Source: Citrobacter sp. wls619
GTDB lineage: Bacteria; Pseudomonadota; Gammaproteobacteria; Enterobacterales; Enterobacteriaceae
Direction: 5' to 3'
DNA: 64,000 nt
Assembly: GCF_005281345.1 (NCBI RefSeq)
Contig: NZ_SZXJ01000035.1
Span: forward strand, 186,001-250,000
This document shows, piece after piece, positions 11,150-20,520 of this stretch (its first letter is position 1; the number at the start of each line of letters is the position of its first letter). The position numbers and the translations under genes were made by a program. The notes under the pieces are model-generated. The model was not told where the DNA came from. It was given only the letters and a program-made list of their open reading frames with translations, and ran no database searches.

Positions 11150-11204
11150 ATATCGATATGCAGAGGATTGTACCGTGACTTTACTCAGGCGGACATAATA
11201 CGCA

Positions 11205-11813
11205 TCAAGCCTTTGGCGGTTCCGTGCGGGCGAAGCTTTCTCGTTGAAAGAGTGTTTCCACCAGTTTGACCAGACGTGGACGGTCAACACACCAGCCAGG
11301 TGCAACCCGACGAAAATTGAGATAGCCCACGGCACAGGCAATCGCAATCGTTGCCAGATTAACCATATCCGTTTTCAGCGTACCGTCCGCCAGATAACCT
11401 TCCAGCACATCCAGGCTACGGGTAATTTTCTCACGCTGGCGTAGCAATTCAGTTTCTGACTGCTGCGCAGCAGGGCGCGCCTGCTCACGTACCGACACCA
11501 ACCCCGCATCCATAATACCGTCCGCCAGTGCTTCCAGTTGCCGTACTTTCAGCGCTGCCAGCGGCTCACGCGGGAGCATAGCGGGTGCAATATCCAACAG
11601 CTCTATATATTCAGCAATGATCGGGGAATCAAACCAGTACTCTCCCTCATCGGTGACCAGCGCGGGCACTTTGCCTAACGGGTTATACCGCGCCACGCCG
11701 TTCTCCGCGTTATAGGGGAGTTCATTAACGAATTCGAAGGTGATGCCCTTTTCCAGCAACAGAATAGAAATTTTACGCACAAAAGGGCTGGTATAGCTGC
11801 CAATGAGTTTCAT
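11205..11813 (-). CDS. yibF: Glutathione S-transferase family protein YibF
   Basis: A 202-residue GST-fold protein, the same length as E. coli YibF. The N-terminal thioredoxin-like domain begins [15 protein letters not shown], with the glutathione-contacting segments KVPALV and FDSPIIAEY; the C-terminal helical domain follows. I start it at ATG 11813, which has AAGGA eight bases upstream, although the frame stays open further 5'. It leads the yibF-selA-selB direction of transcription. The E. coli structure binds glutathione, but no reaction has been assigned. Confidence 0.92.
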   Translation of the reverse strand: MKLIGSYTSPFVRKISILLLEKGITFEFVNELPYNAENGVARYNPLGKVPALVTDEGEYWFDSPIIAEYIELLDIAPAMLPREPLAALKVRQLEALADGIMDAGLVSVREQARPAAQQSETELLRQREKITRSLDVLEGYLADGTLKTDMVNLATIAIACAVGYLNFRRVAPGWCVDRPRLVKLVETLFQRESFARTEPPKA

Positions 11814-11833
11814 GCCGGGTCCTTTTTGCCAAC

Positions 11834-11870
11834 AAAAAAGCGATGTCCTACGAATATCTGGACACCGCTT
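11834..11870 (-). terminator. Intrinsic terminator of yibIH
   Basis: A stem with arms AAGCGATGTCC/GGACACCGCTT (two mismatched positions) is followed on the minus strand by a T6 run. It lies about 40 bases past the yibH stop and just before the yibF ribosome-binding site. Confidence 0.8.
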
Positions 11871-11911
11871 AGTATGGCTCAGGCCACGACAAATGGCAGG
11901 TGATGCTGGTC

Positions 11912-13048
11912 TCAATGATCTAAATAAAGATAATGCATCCAACTGGTCATACGCAGCAGCACTTTACGCATCACCGAAACGTGGGCGAAATGGTCGGAAT
12001 AGACCGCCACCTGCGCGTAGATCCCATCAGGTAAAGCATCCACATCAGCATTCGGTTCCAGTTCAATCGTTGCCAGTACACCATCCGTTCCCGGAACAAC
12101 GGTTAAGGACTGCAACGCTCCCTGCGCCTGATAAGACCCTCCCGGCACAACCGGCAGGATGCTGGTCAGCTTACCGGTGAATACCTGACCCGGCAGCGCA
12201 TTAAACACCACCTCCGCTTCATCACCCGGCTCCAGACGGAGCAGAGAGTTCTGGCGGAACTGCGCCACAATTTGCCGTTTCTGTTCAGGTATAAATACCA
12301 TTACGGGTCGCAGCGGAAGAGCGGCAGCATAGGTCCCCGGTCGGATGAGTAACTGCGTCACGTAACCGTTGCTGGGCGCCCGTACCACGGTCTGATCCAG
12401 ATTGTATTTCGCCTCTGTCAGTTGCGCGCGCAGGCTAACAACCTGTGATTGCTCACCGTTGACCATGCTGTCTAACTGGCTTTGAATTTGTGATTGTTCA
12501 GCGACCGACGCTTTGACCAGCGCATCCTGTGCCAGGTAGTTCTGGCGTGCATTATCGATATCGCTTTCAGAGAATGGATTGACTCGCGCCTGGCTGCCTT
12601 TCAGGTAGCGCTGATAATCTTTGTACAGGCGGTCACGTTCGGCTGAAACACGCGTGGTATTGGCCTGCGCCTCAGACAATTGCGCTTTTAAGGTCTCAAT
12701 ATTATGCGTTGCCGTCACCAGATCGGCCTGTAGCCTGTCGACTCGCGCCTGATAACGCACCGGATCGAGCTTAAAAAGCACTTCGCCTTTTTTAATCAGC
12801 TGGTTATTTTTATCGGTTACCTCACTCACAATACCCGTGACCTGCGGGGTAATAGGAATTGAAATAACGGCTTTTTGCGCGGTAAACGTATAAGGGTGGT
12901 TATAGTTCATTAATAAGATGAGTCCCGCCACAATAAACACCCCGCCTAATGCGGCAGTCGCCAGTGTCCATTGGTTTACCGGAATACGGAATATCTTGAA
13001 GATGGCCCAGGCAAACGCCACGTAGGTCAGAACAATCAACAAATCCAT
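11912..13048 (-). CDS. yibH: HlyD/EmrA-like membrane fusion protein YibH
   Basis: A 378-residue membrane fusion protein with the same layout as YiaV: N-terminal membrane anchor, split lipoyl motifs ([11 protein letters not shown] and [13 protein letters not shown]) flanking a coiled-coil hairpin, and a C-terminal beta domain. Both paralogues end in the same signature, [18 protein letters not shown]. It follows yibI by two bases and is closed by an intrinsic terminator, so yibI-yibH is a two-gene operon. No dedicated transporter or outer membrane factor is adjacent. Substrate unknown. Confidence 0.92.
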   Translation of the reverse strand: MDLLIVLTYVAFAWAIFKIFRIPVNQWTLATAALGGVFIVAGLILLMNYNHPYTFTAQKAVISIPITPQVTGIVSEVTDKNNQLIKKGEVLFKLDPVRYQARVDRLQADLVTATHNIETLKAQLSEAQANTTRVSAERDRLYKDYQRYLKGSQARVNPFSESDIDNARQNYLAQDALVKASVAEQSQIQSQLDSMVNGEQSQVVSLRAQLTEAKYNLDQTVVRAPSNGYVTQLLIRPGTYAAALPLRPVMVFIPEQKRQIVAQFRQNSLLRLEPGDEAEVVFNALPGQVFTGKLTSILPVVPGGSYQAQGALQSLTVVPGTDGVLATIELEPNADVDALPDGIYAQVAVYSDHFAHVSVMRKVLLRMTSWMHYLYLDH

Positions 13049-13050
13049 GA

Positions 13051-13413
13051 TTAAATCTCCGGGAAAGTGGAGTCATCAGTTTTTTTCTCCCCAGCCAGCC
13101 TTTTTTCTAACTGGGTAATGCGCGCGGCCAGCGCGGCAATTTCAGGGTCTTGTTCCCTTCCGGTCGGCGTGACATGCGACTGCATCCCCCAGCCCTTTTC
13201 AGGCTGGTAGAGTGTGGCCCAGATCCACAGAAACGGCCAGATAACATGCAGCGTAAACAGGCTTACCCACCCAGCGGTATGAATGGCTTCCGCATGCGGG
13301 TGGTTACGCTTTTTAGCCATGTTGTAGGGGATGTCATGGATGGCAATGATTCCGTAAAACAGAACCAGAAAAACGAAGATCAGCACGCCTAATGCGAAAT
13401 AATTTAGAAACAT
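13051..13413 (-). CDS. yibI: DUF3302 inner membrane protein YibI
   Basis: A 120-residue membrane protein, paralogous to YiaW (shared starts [17 protein letters not shown] and KKRNHPHA motifs). Two hydrophobic segments are followed by a longer hydrophilic tail with coiled-coil character. It is translated ahead of yibH with a two-base gap. Its promoter must lie in the 529-base region shared with the divergent mtlA. Function unknown; probably works with YibH in the inner membrane. Confidence 0.9.
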   Translation of the reverse strand: MFLNYFALGVLIFVFLVLFYGIIAIHDIPYNMAKKRNHPHAEAIHTAGWVSLFTLHVIWPFLWIWATLYQPEKGWGMQSHVTPTGREQDPEIAALAARITQLEKRLAGEKKTDDSTFPEI

Positions 13414-13668
13414 ACCTGCCTCGAATTCACGCTAATTAGAGTTTTTTTGTGCCGGCAGCCGTATGCATCCTGGCTGATATTTTGAACATAACTGGAGATC
13501 GGGATTTTCGCCATACCACAAAATAAATATTTTTTCTGGTGAGAAATTGCTCTCTTGTGCGAAAAAAATGCCAGAGTAGAAGCTGCTGAAGATCACATCC
13601 AGGGAATCCCCAATGAAAATACTTTGCGATCTACTTCACAAAAATCCAACAAACAGTGAATTGCAAAA

Positions 13669-13684
13669 CGTGAACTAATTCACA
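13669..13684. promoter_or_regulatory. CRP-like site upstream of mtlA (distal)
   Basis: CGTGA-N6-TCACA, one mismatch from the CRP consensus half sites, about 260 bases before the mtlA start. Confidence 0.6.
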
Positions 13685-13741
13685 TTTCATCGCCATTTTT
13701 AGCAAATTCCTGGCTGTCGATGTTTTTTTGTACCGGTATTT

Positions 13742-13757
13742 TGTGATGAAAATCACA
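13742..13757. promoter_or_regulatory. CRP site upstream of mtlA
   Basis: TGTGA-N6-TCACA, a perfect match to the CRP half-site consensus, about 185 bases before the mtlA start codon. Confidence 0.8.
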
Positions 13758-13785
13758 TTAACTAACGCCGCACACCCTATATTTA

Positions 13786-13801
13786 CGTGATGCAAGTCAC
13801 A
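13786..13801. promoter_or_regulatory. CRP-like site upstream of mtlA (proximal)
   Basis: CGTGA-N6-TCACA, one mismatch from consensus, 44 bases (centre to centre) from the perfect site. That is close to four helical turns, so the two CRP dimers would lie on the same DNA face. Confidence 0.7.
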
Positions 13802-13942
13802 TAAAAGGCCATCGACTGGACAGTTGAACGATTCAGTGCCAGATTTCGCAGTATCTACAGGGTCCGGCTACCTCCTGCCGCTACATTAACAAACCTCGGG
13901 CTTTCAGCCTGCGCGATAGCAAACATAAGAAGGGGTGTTTTT

Positions 13943-15856
13943 ATGTCATCCGATATTAAGATCAAGGTGCAAAGCTTTGGTCGATTCCTCAGCAACATGG
14001 TGATGCCAAATATCGGCGCGTTTATCGCGTGGGGTATTATCACCGCATTATTCATTCCGACAGGGTGGTTGCCGAACGAAACGCTGGCGAAGCTGGTCGG
14101 CCCGATGATCACCTATCTGCTGCCGCTGCTGATCGGTTATACCGGTGGTAAGCTGGTAGGCGGCGAACGCGGCGGCGTCGTGGGTGCGATTACCACCATG
14201 GGCGTGATCGTCGGTGCTGATATGCCGATGTTCCTTGGTGCGATGATTGCAGGCCCGCTGGGCGGTTGGGCAATCAAACATTTCGACGGCTGGGTAGACG
14301 GTAAGATCAAATCCGGTTTTGAGATGCTGGTGAATAACTTCTCCGCTGGCATCATCGGTATGATCCTCGCCATTCTGGCCTTCCTCGGCATTGGCCCATT
14401 GGTTGAAGCCCTGTCCAAAATTCTGGCGGCCGGCGTTAACTTCATGGTTGTCCATGACATGCTGCCGCTGGCGTCTATCTTCGTTGAACCGGCGAAAATC
14501 CTGTTCCTCAACAACGCCATCAACCACGGTATTTTCTCACCGCTGGGCATTCAGCAGTCCCATGAGATGGGTAAATCCATCTTCTTCCTGATTGAAGCAA
14601 ACCCAGGCCCGGGTATGGGTGTTCTGCTGGCGTACATGTTCTTCGGTCGCGGTAGCGCTAAACAGTCTGCGGGCGGCGCGGCTATCATCCACTTCCTGGG
14701 GGGTATTCACGAAATTTACTTCCCATACGTGCTGATGAACCCACGTCTGATCCTGGCCGTTATCCTCGGCGGTATGACTGGCGTATTTACCCTGACTATC
14801 CTGAACGGTGGTCTGGTGTCTCCGGCTTCTCCGGGTTCTATCCTGGCCGTGCTGGCAATGACGCCGAAAGGGGCTTACTTCGCTAACATCGCGGCAATCT
14901 GTGCGGCAATGGCGGTCTCTTTTGTGGTCTCGGCGATTCTGCTGAAAACCAGCAAAGTGAAAGAAGAAGATGATATTGATGCGGCAACCCGTCGTATGCA
15001 GGACATGAAAGCAGAATCTAAAGGCGCTTCTCCGCTGTCTGCTGGCGATGTCACCAACGACCTGAGCCACGTGCGTAAAATCATCGTCGCCTGTGATGCT
15101 GGTATGGGTTCCAGTGCCATGGGTGCAGGCGTACTGCGTAAGAAAGTACAGGATGCTGGTCTGTCGCAGATCTCCGTTACCAACAGCGCAATTAACAATC
15201 TGCCGCCGGATGTGGATCTGGTCATTACTCACCGTGATCTGACCGAACGTGCGATGCGCCAGGTTCCACAGGCTCAGCACATTTCGCTGACCAACTTCCT
15301 CGACAGCGGCCTTTACACCAGCCTGACTGAGCGTCTGGTCGCGGCGCAACGCCACAACGTCAACGAAGAAAAAGTACGCGATCACCTGAAAGACAGCTTT
15401 GATGAAGGTGATAACAACCTGTTCAAACTGGGTGCGGAGAATATCTTCCTTGGCCGTAAAGCCACCAACAAAGAAGAAGCCATTCTGTTTGCCGGTGAGC
15501 AACTGGTGAAAGGCGGCTACGTTGAGCCGGAATACGTCCAGGCAATGCTGGACCGCGAAAAACTGACCTCTACCTACCTGGGTGAGTCCATTGCGGTACC
15601 GCACGGCACCATCGAAGCGAAAGATCGCGTGCTGAAAACCGGCATCGTGTTCTGCCAGTACCCGGAAGGTGTGCGCTTCGGTGAAGAAGAAGATGATATT
15701 GCCCGCCTGGTCATTGGTATCGCTGCGCGTAACAATGAGCATATCCAGGTGATCACCAGCCTGACCAACGCTCTGGATGATGAATCTGTCATCGAACGCC
15801 TGGCGCATACCACCAGCGTGGATGAAGTCCTGGCGCTGCTGGCAGGTCATAAGTAA
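13943..15856 (+). CDS. mtlA: PTS mannitol-specific EIICBA component MtlA
   Basis: A 637-residue mannitol permease of the phosphotransferase system, the standard length, with all three domains fused. The membrane EIIC domain spans about residues 1-345 (many hydrophobic segments, GGIHEIYFPYVLM motif), the EIIB domain with its phospho-cysteine is in IIVACDAGMGSSAMGA, and the EIIA domain near the C-terminus has the phospho-histidine in ESIAVPHGTIEAKD. It imports D-mannitol as mannitol 1-phosphate. It is first in the operon mtlA-mtlD-mtlR and lies behind CRP-like sites, in line with catabolite control. Confidence 0.98.
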   Translation: MSSDIKIKVQSFGRFLSNMVMPNIGAFIAWGIITALFIPTGWLPNETLAKLVGPMITYLLPLLIGYTGGKLVGGERGGVVGAITTMGVIVGADMPMFLGAMIAGPLGGWAIKHFDGWVDGKIKSGFEMLVNNFSAGIIGMILAILAFLGIGPLVEALSKILAAGVNFMVVHDMLPLASIFVEPAKILFLNNAINHGIFSPLGIQQSHEMGKSIFFLIEANPGPGMGVLLAYMFFGRGSAKQSAGGAAIIHFLGGIHEIYFPYVLMNPRLILAVILGGMTGVFTLTILNGGLVSPASPGSILAVLAMTPKGAYFANIAAICAAMAVSFVVSAILLKTSKVKEEDDIDAATRRMQDMKAESKGASPLSAGDVTNDLSHVRKIIVACDAGMGSSAMGAGVLRKKVQDAGLSQISVTNSAINNLPPDVDLVITHRDLTERAMRQVPQAQHISLTNFLDSGLYTSLTERLVAAQRHNVNEEKVRDHLKDSFDEGDNNLFKLGAENIFLGRKATNKEEAILFAGEQLVKGGYVEPEYVQAMLDREKLTSTYLGESIAVPHGTIEAKDRVLKTGIVFCQYPEGVRFGEEEDDIARLVIGIAARNNEHIQVITSLTNALDDESVIERLAHTTSVDEVLALLAGHK

Positions 15857-15863
15857 GCGTTAT

Positions 15864-15895
15864 TGCCCGGTGGCGCTCACGCTTACCGGGCCTAC
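15864..15895. repeat. REP-like palindrome between mtlA and mtlD
   Basis: A GC-rich palindrome (TGCCCGG...CCGGGCCTAC) starts eight bases after the mtlA stop. Such a stem in an operon can protect upstream mRNA and set a lower level of the distal genes. Confidence 0.75.
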
Positions 15896-15900
15896 AAAAT

Positions 15901-15970
15901 CCTCTCCCACCGGGAGAGGGTTAGGTTGAGGGGAAATCTATGCAGTCCCTCACCCCAGCCCTCTTGGGTA
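15901..15970. repeat. CTCTCCC-type inverted repeat before mtlD
   Basis: A compact hairpin CCTCTCCC-ACC-GGGAGAGG is followed by TTAGGTTGAGGGG, which pairs with CCCTCACCCCAGCCCTCTTGGG about 10 bases further on. This nested arrangement is typical of a dispersed enterobacterial intergenic repeat. It fills most of the 138-base mtlA-mtlD gap. Confidence 0.65.
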
Positions 15971-15994
15971 AAAACATTAATGAAGGTTAATACT

Positions 15995-17143
15995 ATGAAA
16001 GCATTACATTTTGGCGCAGGTAATATCGGTCGTGGCTTTATCGGCAAATTGCTGGCGGACGCGGGGATACAGCTGACGTTCGCGGATGTAAACCAGGTCG
16101 TGCTCGATGCCCTGAATGCCCGTCATAGCTATCAGGTTCATGTTGTCGGTGAAAATGAGCAGGTTGATACCGTTTCCGGCGTTAACGCCGTCAGCAGCAT
16201 CGGCGATGATGTCGTCGACCTGATTGCCCACGTTGATTTAATCACCACGGCTGTGGGGCCGGTTGTACTTGAGCGTATCGCACCGGCCATCGCCAAAGGG
16301 CTGGTCAAACGCAAAGCTCAGGGCATCACCACTCCGCTGAATATCATCGCCTGTGAAAACATGGTGCGCGGAACCACACAGTTGAAAGGCCACGTGATGA
16401 ACGCGCTGGCAGATGAAGACAAAGCCTGGGTTGAAGAACATGTTGGCTTTGTCGATTCCGCCGTGGATCGCATCGTGCCACCATCGGCTTCTGCGACCCA
16501 CGATCCACTGGAAGTCACCGTCGAAACCTTCAGTGAGTGGATTGTCGACAAAACGCAGTTCAAAGGCGTGCTGCCGAACATCCCAGGAATGGAATTAACT
16601 GATAACCTGATGGCATTTGTCGAACGTAAACTCTTCACGCTGAACACCGGGCATGCTATAACCGCGTACCTCGGAAAATTGACCGGTCATCAGACCATCC
16701 GTGACGCGATTCTCGACGAGAAAATCCGCGCAGTGGTAAAAGGTGCAATGGAAGAGAGCGGCGCGGTACTGATCAAACGCTATGGCTTTGATGCAGCAAA
16801 ACATGCGGCATACATTCAGAAAATCCTCGGTCGTTTTGAAAACCCGTACCTGAAAGATGACGTTGAGCGCGTGGGTCGTCAGCCGCTGCGTAAACTGAGC
16901 GCAGGCGACCGTCTGATTAAACCGCTGCTGGGCACGCTGGAATATGGTCTGCCGCACGTTAATCTGGTGCAGGGTATTGCTGCAGCGATGCATTACCGCA
17001 GTGCAGAAGACCCGCAGGCGCAGGAACTGGCTGCACTGATTGACGAAAAAGGCCCACAGGCCGCGCTGGCGCAAGTGTCCGGACTGGATGCCAACAGTGA
17101 TGTGGTGGCGGAGGCGGTTAACGCATATAACGCAACCAAATGA
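15995..17143 (+). CDS. mtlD: Mannitol-1-phosphate 5-dehydrogenase MtlD
   Basis: A 382-residue NAD-dependent dehydrogenase that turns mannitol 1-phosphate into fructose 6-phosphate. The N-terminal Rossmann motif is [13 protein letters not shown], and the catalytic lysine region is [14 protein letters not shown]. The start ATG 15995 gives exactly the length of E. coli MtlD; the open frame further upstream runs into the repeat elements and has no homology. Its stop overlaps the mtlR start codon (ATGA), so the repressor is translationally coupled. Confidence 0.97.
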   Translation: MKALHFGAGNIGRGFIGKLLADAGIQLTFADVNQVVLDALNARHSYQVHVVGENEQVDTVSGVNAVSSIGDDVVDLIAHVDLITTAVGPVVLERIAPAIAKGLVKRKAQGITTPLNIIACENMVRGTTQLKGHVMNALADEDKAWVEEHVGFVDSAVDRIVPPSASATHDPLEVTVETFSEWIVDKTQFKGVLPNIPGMELTDNLMAFVERKLFTLNTGHAITAYLGKLTGHQTIRDAILDEKIRAVVKGAMEESGAVLIKRYGFDAAKHAAYIQKILGRFENPYLKDDVERVGRQPLRKLSAGDRLIKPLLGTLEYGLPHVNLVQGIAAAMHYRSAEDPQAQELAALIDEKGPQAALAQVSGLDANSDVVAEAVNAYNATK

Positions 17144-17730
17144 TACAGAATACGGCGCAGGCCATCCTGCGCCGACATGACAGATTGTCAGATATGCAGG
17201 CAATAATGGAACAAACACAGGCCTTTGAAAATCGTGTGCTTGAGCGTCTGAATGCTGGCAAAACCGTACGCAGCTTCCTCATCACCGCCGTAGAATTACT
17301 CACCGAGGCGGTGAATATCCTGGTGCTTCAGGTATTTCGCAAAGATGACTATGCGGTGAAATATGCCGTAGAACCGTTACTCGACGGCGATGGCCCGCTG
17401 GGCGATCTTTCAGTGCGTCTGAAGCTCATCTACGGCCTGGGCGTACTCAGTCGTCCGGAGTATGAAGATGCGGAACTGTTGATGGCACTGCGTGAAGAGT
17501 TAAATCACGACGGCAATGAATATGCGTTCACCGATGACGAAATTCTTGGGCCATTTGGTGAGCTGCACTGCGTGACGGCGCTCCCGCCCCCCCCACAGTT
17601 TGATACCTCAGACTCGGGTCTGCACGCCATGCAAATCCAGCGCTACCAGCAAATGGTACGCTCCACGATGGTGCTTTCCCTGACCGAGCTGATTTCTAAA
17701 ATCAGCTTAAAAAAAGCCTTTCAAAAATAA
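17140..17730 (+). CDS. mtlR: Mannitol operon repressor MtlR
   Basis: A 196-residue all-helical regulator of the MtlR/FumE family that represses the mannitol operon. It has no classical helix-turn-helix, and family members are thought to act through protein contacts. The core [26 protein letters not shown] and the C-terminal [18 protein letters not shown] match the enterobacterial protein. The first 18 residues differ from E. coli. A run of eight C residues (17587-17594) encodes part of a four-proline stretch. It overlaps mtlD by four bases and ends close to the convergent yibT. Confidence 0.95.
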   Translation: MIQNTAQAILRRHDRLSDMQAIMEQTQAFENRVLERLNAGKTVRSFLITAVELLTEAVNILVLQVFRKDDYAVKYAVEPLLDGDGPLGDLSVRLKLIYGLGVLSRPEYEDAELLMALREELNHDGNEYAFTDDEILGPFGELHCVTALPPPPQFDTSDSGLHAMQIQRYQQMVRSTMVLSLTELISKISLKKAFQK

Positions 17731-17741
17731 AGCGGTGCGCT

Positions 17742-17948
17742 TTACTTCTCTTCCTGCTGTGGCCGGTACAGCTGTCGATAGTACGCCAGGCGTTGCAGAT
17801 ACAGCTCGGCATTCTCTTGCGGCACTTCAGAAGGGACAACGTTGCGCGGCGGCGTTTTATTCAAATACTCGCGGAAAGCCTGGCTTGAAGCCATAAAATC
17901 GATAGTTTTATCAATAAGAATAGAAACGTTCTCACCTATTTTCGCCAT
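17742..17948 (-). CDS. yibT: Small conserved protein YibT
   Basis: A 68-residue protein recognisable as YibT by [30 protein letters not shown] and the tail [16 protein letters not shown] start it at ATG 17948 with GGAGGA ten bases upstream, rejecting a TTG three codons earlier that would abut the ribosome-binding site. It is convergent with mtlR, 11 bases away. No transmembrane segment is visible. Function unknown. Confidence 0.88.
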   Translation of the reverse strand: MAKIGENVSILIDKTIDFMASSQAFREYLNKTPPRNVVPSEVPQENAELYLQRLAYYRQLYRPQQEEK

Positions 17949-18240
17949 GATGACCAATCCTCCATGTATTCTCCGCGTACGGCCTACGCGGTCGATGATT
18001 TAAGTTTAGGATCGGTTGGGCAATTACATTGAGGAAAACGTGCTTCACTATGAACCTGCAAATAAAAAGCACCATCGCCGATCTTATCGCTTAAAATTCC
18101 ATATTAATCAAAATACTAGCATTATCATTAGCGGAGTAATACTTGCGGTATTTGATTATTTATCTTCGATTAGTTGTGAATAATCCCGCTCTGCGCGCAT
18201 ACTATAGAATATTCATCCTATTTTTATCAGAAGCTATCCT

Positions 18241-18603
18241 ATGAAAGAAGTCGAAAAAAACGAAATTAAACGTCTCAGCGATCGTCTGGACGCTATCCGC
18301 CACCAGCAGGCTGACCTCTCGCTGGTTGAAGCCGCCGACAAATATGCCGAGCTGGAGCAAGAGAAAGAAACGCTGGAAACCGAGATTGCGCGTCTGCGTG
18401 AAGTCCATGGCCAGAAGCTGAGCAAAGAAGCGCAAAAGCTGACGAAACTTCCGTTCCGCCGCGCCATCACCAAAAAAGAACAAGCAGACATGGGTAAGCT
18501 GAAGAAAAGCGTGCGCGGTCTGATTGTTGTCCACCCGATGACCGAACTGGGCCGTGAAATGGGCCTGAAAGAGATGACGGGCTTTTCAAAGACTGAGTTT
18601 TGA
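18241..18603 (+). CDS. yibL: Ribosome-associated protein YibL
   Basis: A 120-residue protein, the same length as E. coli YibL. The first half is a coiled coil (residues about 1-65, [18 protein letters not shown]... [16 protein letters not shown]) and the second half is basic ([21 protein letters not shown]). E. coli YibL has been found associated with ribosomal particles; the exact role is unsettled. It is a monocistronic gene with an AT-rich upstream region (18000-18240) and is followed by a GC-rich hairpin. Confidence 0.93.
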   Translation: MKEVEKNEIKRLSDRLDAIRHQQADLSLVEAADKYAELEQEKETLETEIARLREVHGQKLSKEAQKLTKLPFRRAITKKEQADMGKLKKSVRGLIVVHPMTELGREMGLKEMTGFSKTEF

Positions 18604-18610
18604 TTACCCT

Positions 18611-18633
18611 CCGGGCAACGTCCGTTTGCCCGG
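18611..18633. terminator. Hairpin after yibL
   Basis: Arms CCGGGCAA/TTGCCCGG with a 7-base loop, eight bases beyond the yibL stop. There is no T-run, so it may be a REP-like stem or a Rho-assisted terminator. Confidence 0.45.
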
Positions 18634-18650
18634 CCTCCTGCTTCCCCGTC

Positions 18651-18667
18651 AATTGGCCCTACCAATT
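18651..18667. promoter_or_regulatory. LldR operator O1
   Basis: The palindrome AATTGG-N5-CCAATT fits the TTGGT/ACCAA type of site bound by FadR-family LldR. Its position relative to the second site matches the E. coli arrangement, where O1 starts near -105. Confidence 0.75.
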
Positions 18668-18777
18668 ATCACCAGATCCGAATACCCCCTCACATTTCGT
18701 TAAAATTAGCCTACAATACCGTTGCCAATAAATAACATCTGGTTAACCATTCGTTGTCATTATCCCTACACAACAAT

Positions 18778-18792
18778 ATTGGCAGGGCCACT
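18778..18792. promoter_or_regulatory. LldR operator O2
   Basis: A weaker palindrome, ATTGG-N5-CCACT, centred 126 bases downstream of the O1 centre. In E. coli the two LldR operators are reported at about -105 and +22, a 127-base offset, which would put the transcription start here near 18756. Confidence 0.65.
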
Positions 18793-18864
18793 TTTACACA
18801 TAATGTGACGAAGAGATGAGCAAAGACTCATTCCATTATGTTGAAGGCCCTCAGGAGACCTGCA

Positions 18865-20520
18865 ATGAATCTCTGGCAACAAAACTACGACCCGGCGGGT
18901 AACATTTGGCTTTCCAGCCTGATAGCATCGCTACCGATCCTGTTCTTTTTCTTCGCGCTGATTAAGCTCAAGCTGAAAGGTTATGTTGCGGCGTCATGGA
19001 CGGTCGTAATTGCCCTGTCGGTTGCCCTGTTGTTCTATAAGATGCCGGTCGATCACGCCCTGGCCTCCGTGGTATACGGATTCTTCTATGGTCTGTGGCC
19101 GATAGCCTGGATCATCATTGCAGCGGTGTTTGTCTATAAAATCTCGGTGAAAACCGGGCAGTTTGACATCATCCGCTCATCCATTCTCTCAATTACCCCT
19201 GACCAGCGCCTGCAAATGCTGATTGTCGGTTTCTCCTTTGGGGCATTCCTCGAAGGGGCCGCGGGCTTCGGCGCACCGGTGGCGATAACCGCCGCACTGC
19301 TGGTTGGTCTTGGTTTTAACCCACTGTATGCAGCAGGCTTGTGCCTGATCGTCAACACCGCGCCGGTGGCGTTTGGCGCGATGGGAATCCCTATTCTGGT
19401 TGCCGGTCAGGTTACCGGGCTGGACAGCTTTGAGATTGGTCAGATGGTTGGCCGCCAACTGCCGTTCCTGACGATTATCGTACTGTTCTGGATCATGGCG
19501 ATTATGGATGGCTGGCGTGGCGTGAAAGAGACCTGGCCTGCGGTGATGGTCGCTGGCGGTTCGTTCGCTATCGCGCAGTACCTCAGCTCTAACTTTATCG
19601 GGCCAGAACTGCCGGACATCATCTCTTCTCTGGTTTCGCTTGTCTGTCTGACGCTGTTCCTGAAGCGCTGGCAGCCGGTACGCATCTTCCGTTTTGGCGA
19701 TATGGGCGCTTCTCAGGTCGATATGGACCTGTCGCGCACCCGCTACACCGCCGGGCAAATTATCCGCGCCTGGTCTCCGTTCCTGTTCCTGACCGCCACC
19801 GTCACACTGTGGAGCGTACCGCCGTTTAAAGCGCTGTTTGCACCTGGCGGGGCGATGTACCACTGGGTCGTCAACATTCCGGTTCCGTTCCTCGATAAGC
19901 TGGTTGCCCGTATGCCACCGGTGGTACACGAAGCCACAGCGTATGCCGCAGTGTACAAATTTGACTGGTTCTCAGCGACCGGCACCGCCATCCTGTTTGC
20001 CGCCCTGCTGTCTATCGTTTGGCTGAAGATGAAACCCTCTGCCGCTCTGCAGACCTTTGGCAGCACGCTGAAAGATCTGGCGCTGCCTATTTACTCCATC
20101 GGGATGGTACTGGCATTCGCATTTATCTCTAACTACTCCGGGCTGTCTTCAACCCTGGCATTGGCCCTGGCGCACACTGGCAGCGCGTTTACCTTCTTCT
20201 CGCCGTTCCTCGGCTGGCTGGGGGTATTCCTGACGGGCTCTGATACCTCATCAAACGCACTGTTTGCCGCCCTGCAGGCCACGGCCGCTCAGCAAATCGG
20301 CGTATCAGACGTACTGATGGTGGCGGCAAATACCACCGGCGGCGTGACCGGCAAGATGATCTCTCCGCAGTCTATCGCCATCGCCTGTGCGGCAGTGGGA
20401 CTGGTTGGCAAAGAGTCTGATCTGTTCCGCTTCACCGTCAAACACAGCCTGATTTTCACCTGCATGGTGGGTGTGATCACCACACTGCAGGCCTATGTCT
20501 TAACCTGGATGATTCCATGA
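18865..20520 (+). CDS. lldP: L-lactate permease LldP
   Basis: A 551-residue integral membrane L-lactate/proton symporter of the LctP family, with about a dozen hydrophobic segments and the conserved [22 protein letters not shown] and [14 protein letters not shown] motifs. I start it at ATG 18865 ([12 protein letters not shown]), with CAGGAG upstream, giving the exact E. coli length; an in-frame ATG nine codons earlier lacks a ribosome-binding site. It is first in lldP-lldR-lldD and overlaps lldR by four bases. LldR operators lie in the 260-base leader. Confidence 0.98.
   Translation: MNLWQQNYDPAGNIWLSSLIASLPILFFFFALIKLKLKGYVAASWTVVIALSVALLFYKMPVDHALASVVYGFFYGLWPIAWIIIAAVFVYKISVKTGQFDIIRSSILSITPDQRLQMLIVGFSFGAFLEGAAGFGAPVAITAALLVGLGFNPLYAAGLCLIVNTAPVAFGAMGIPILVAGQVTGLDSFEIGQMVGRQLPFLTIIVLFWIMAIMDGWRGVKETWPAVMVAGGSFAIAQYLSSNFIGPELPDIISSLVSLVCLTLFLKRWQPVRIFRFGDMGASQVDMDLSRTRYTAGQIIRAWSPFLFLTATVTLWSVPPFKALFAPGGAMYHWVVNIPVPFLDKLVARMPPVVHEATAYAAVYKFDWFSATGTAILFAALLSIVWLKMKPSAALQTFGSTLKDLALPIYSIGMVLAFAFISNYSGLSSTLALALAHTGSAFTFFSPFLGWLGVFLTGSDTSSNALFAALQATAAQQIGVSDVLMVAANTTGGVTGKMISPQSIAIACAAVGLVGKESDLFRFTVKHSLIFTCMVGVITTLQAYVLTWMIP

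Larger units (their letters stand above)
13414..13942. promoter_or_regulatory. Divergent yibI/mtlA control region
   Basis: These 529 bases contain no gene. The right half holds three CRP-like palindromes listed separately, as expected for the catabolite-repressed mannitol operon; the left part is AT-rich and must hold the yibI promoter. The mtlA start at 13943 is preceded by the ribosome-binding sequence AGAAGGGG. I could not fix -35/-10 boxes with confidence. Confidence 0.7.

Noticed and set aside
14537-15850. A 437-codon open frame antisense to mtlA
   Set aside because: It mirrors a highly expressed, codon-biased gene; the translation is rich in His/Arg/Gln with no recognisable domain and no ribosome-binding site.
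15863-15994. N-terminal extension of mtlD by 44 codons
   Set aside because: The extension is encoded by the REP and CTCTCCC repeats between mtlA and mtlD; the ATG at 15995 gives the exact family length.
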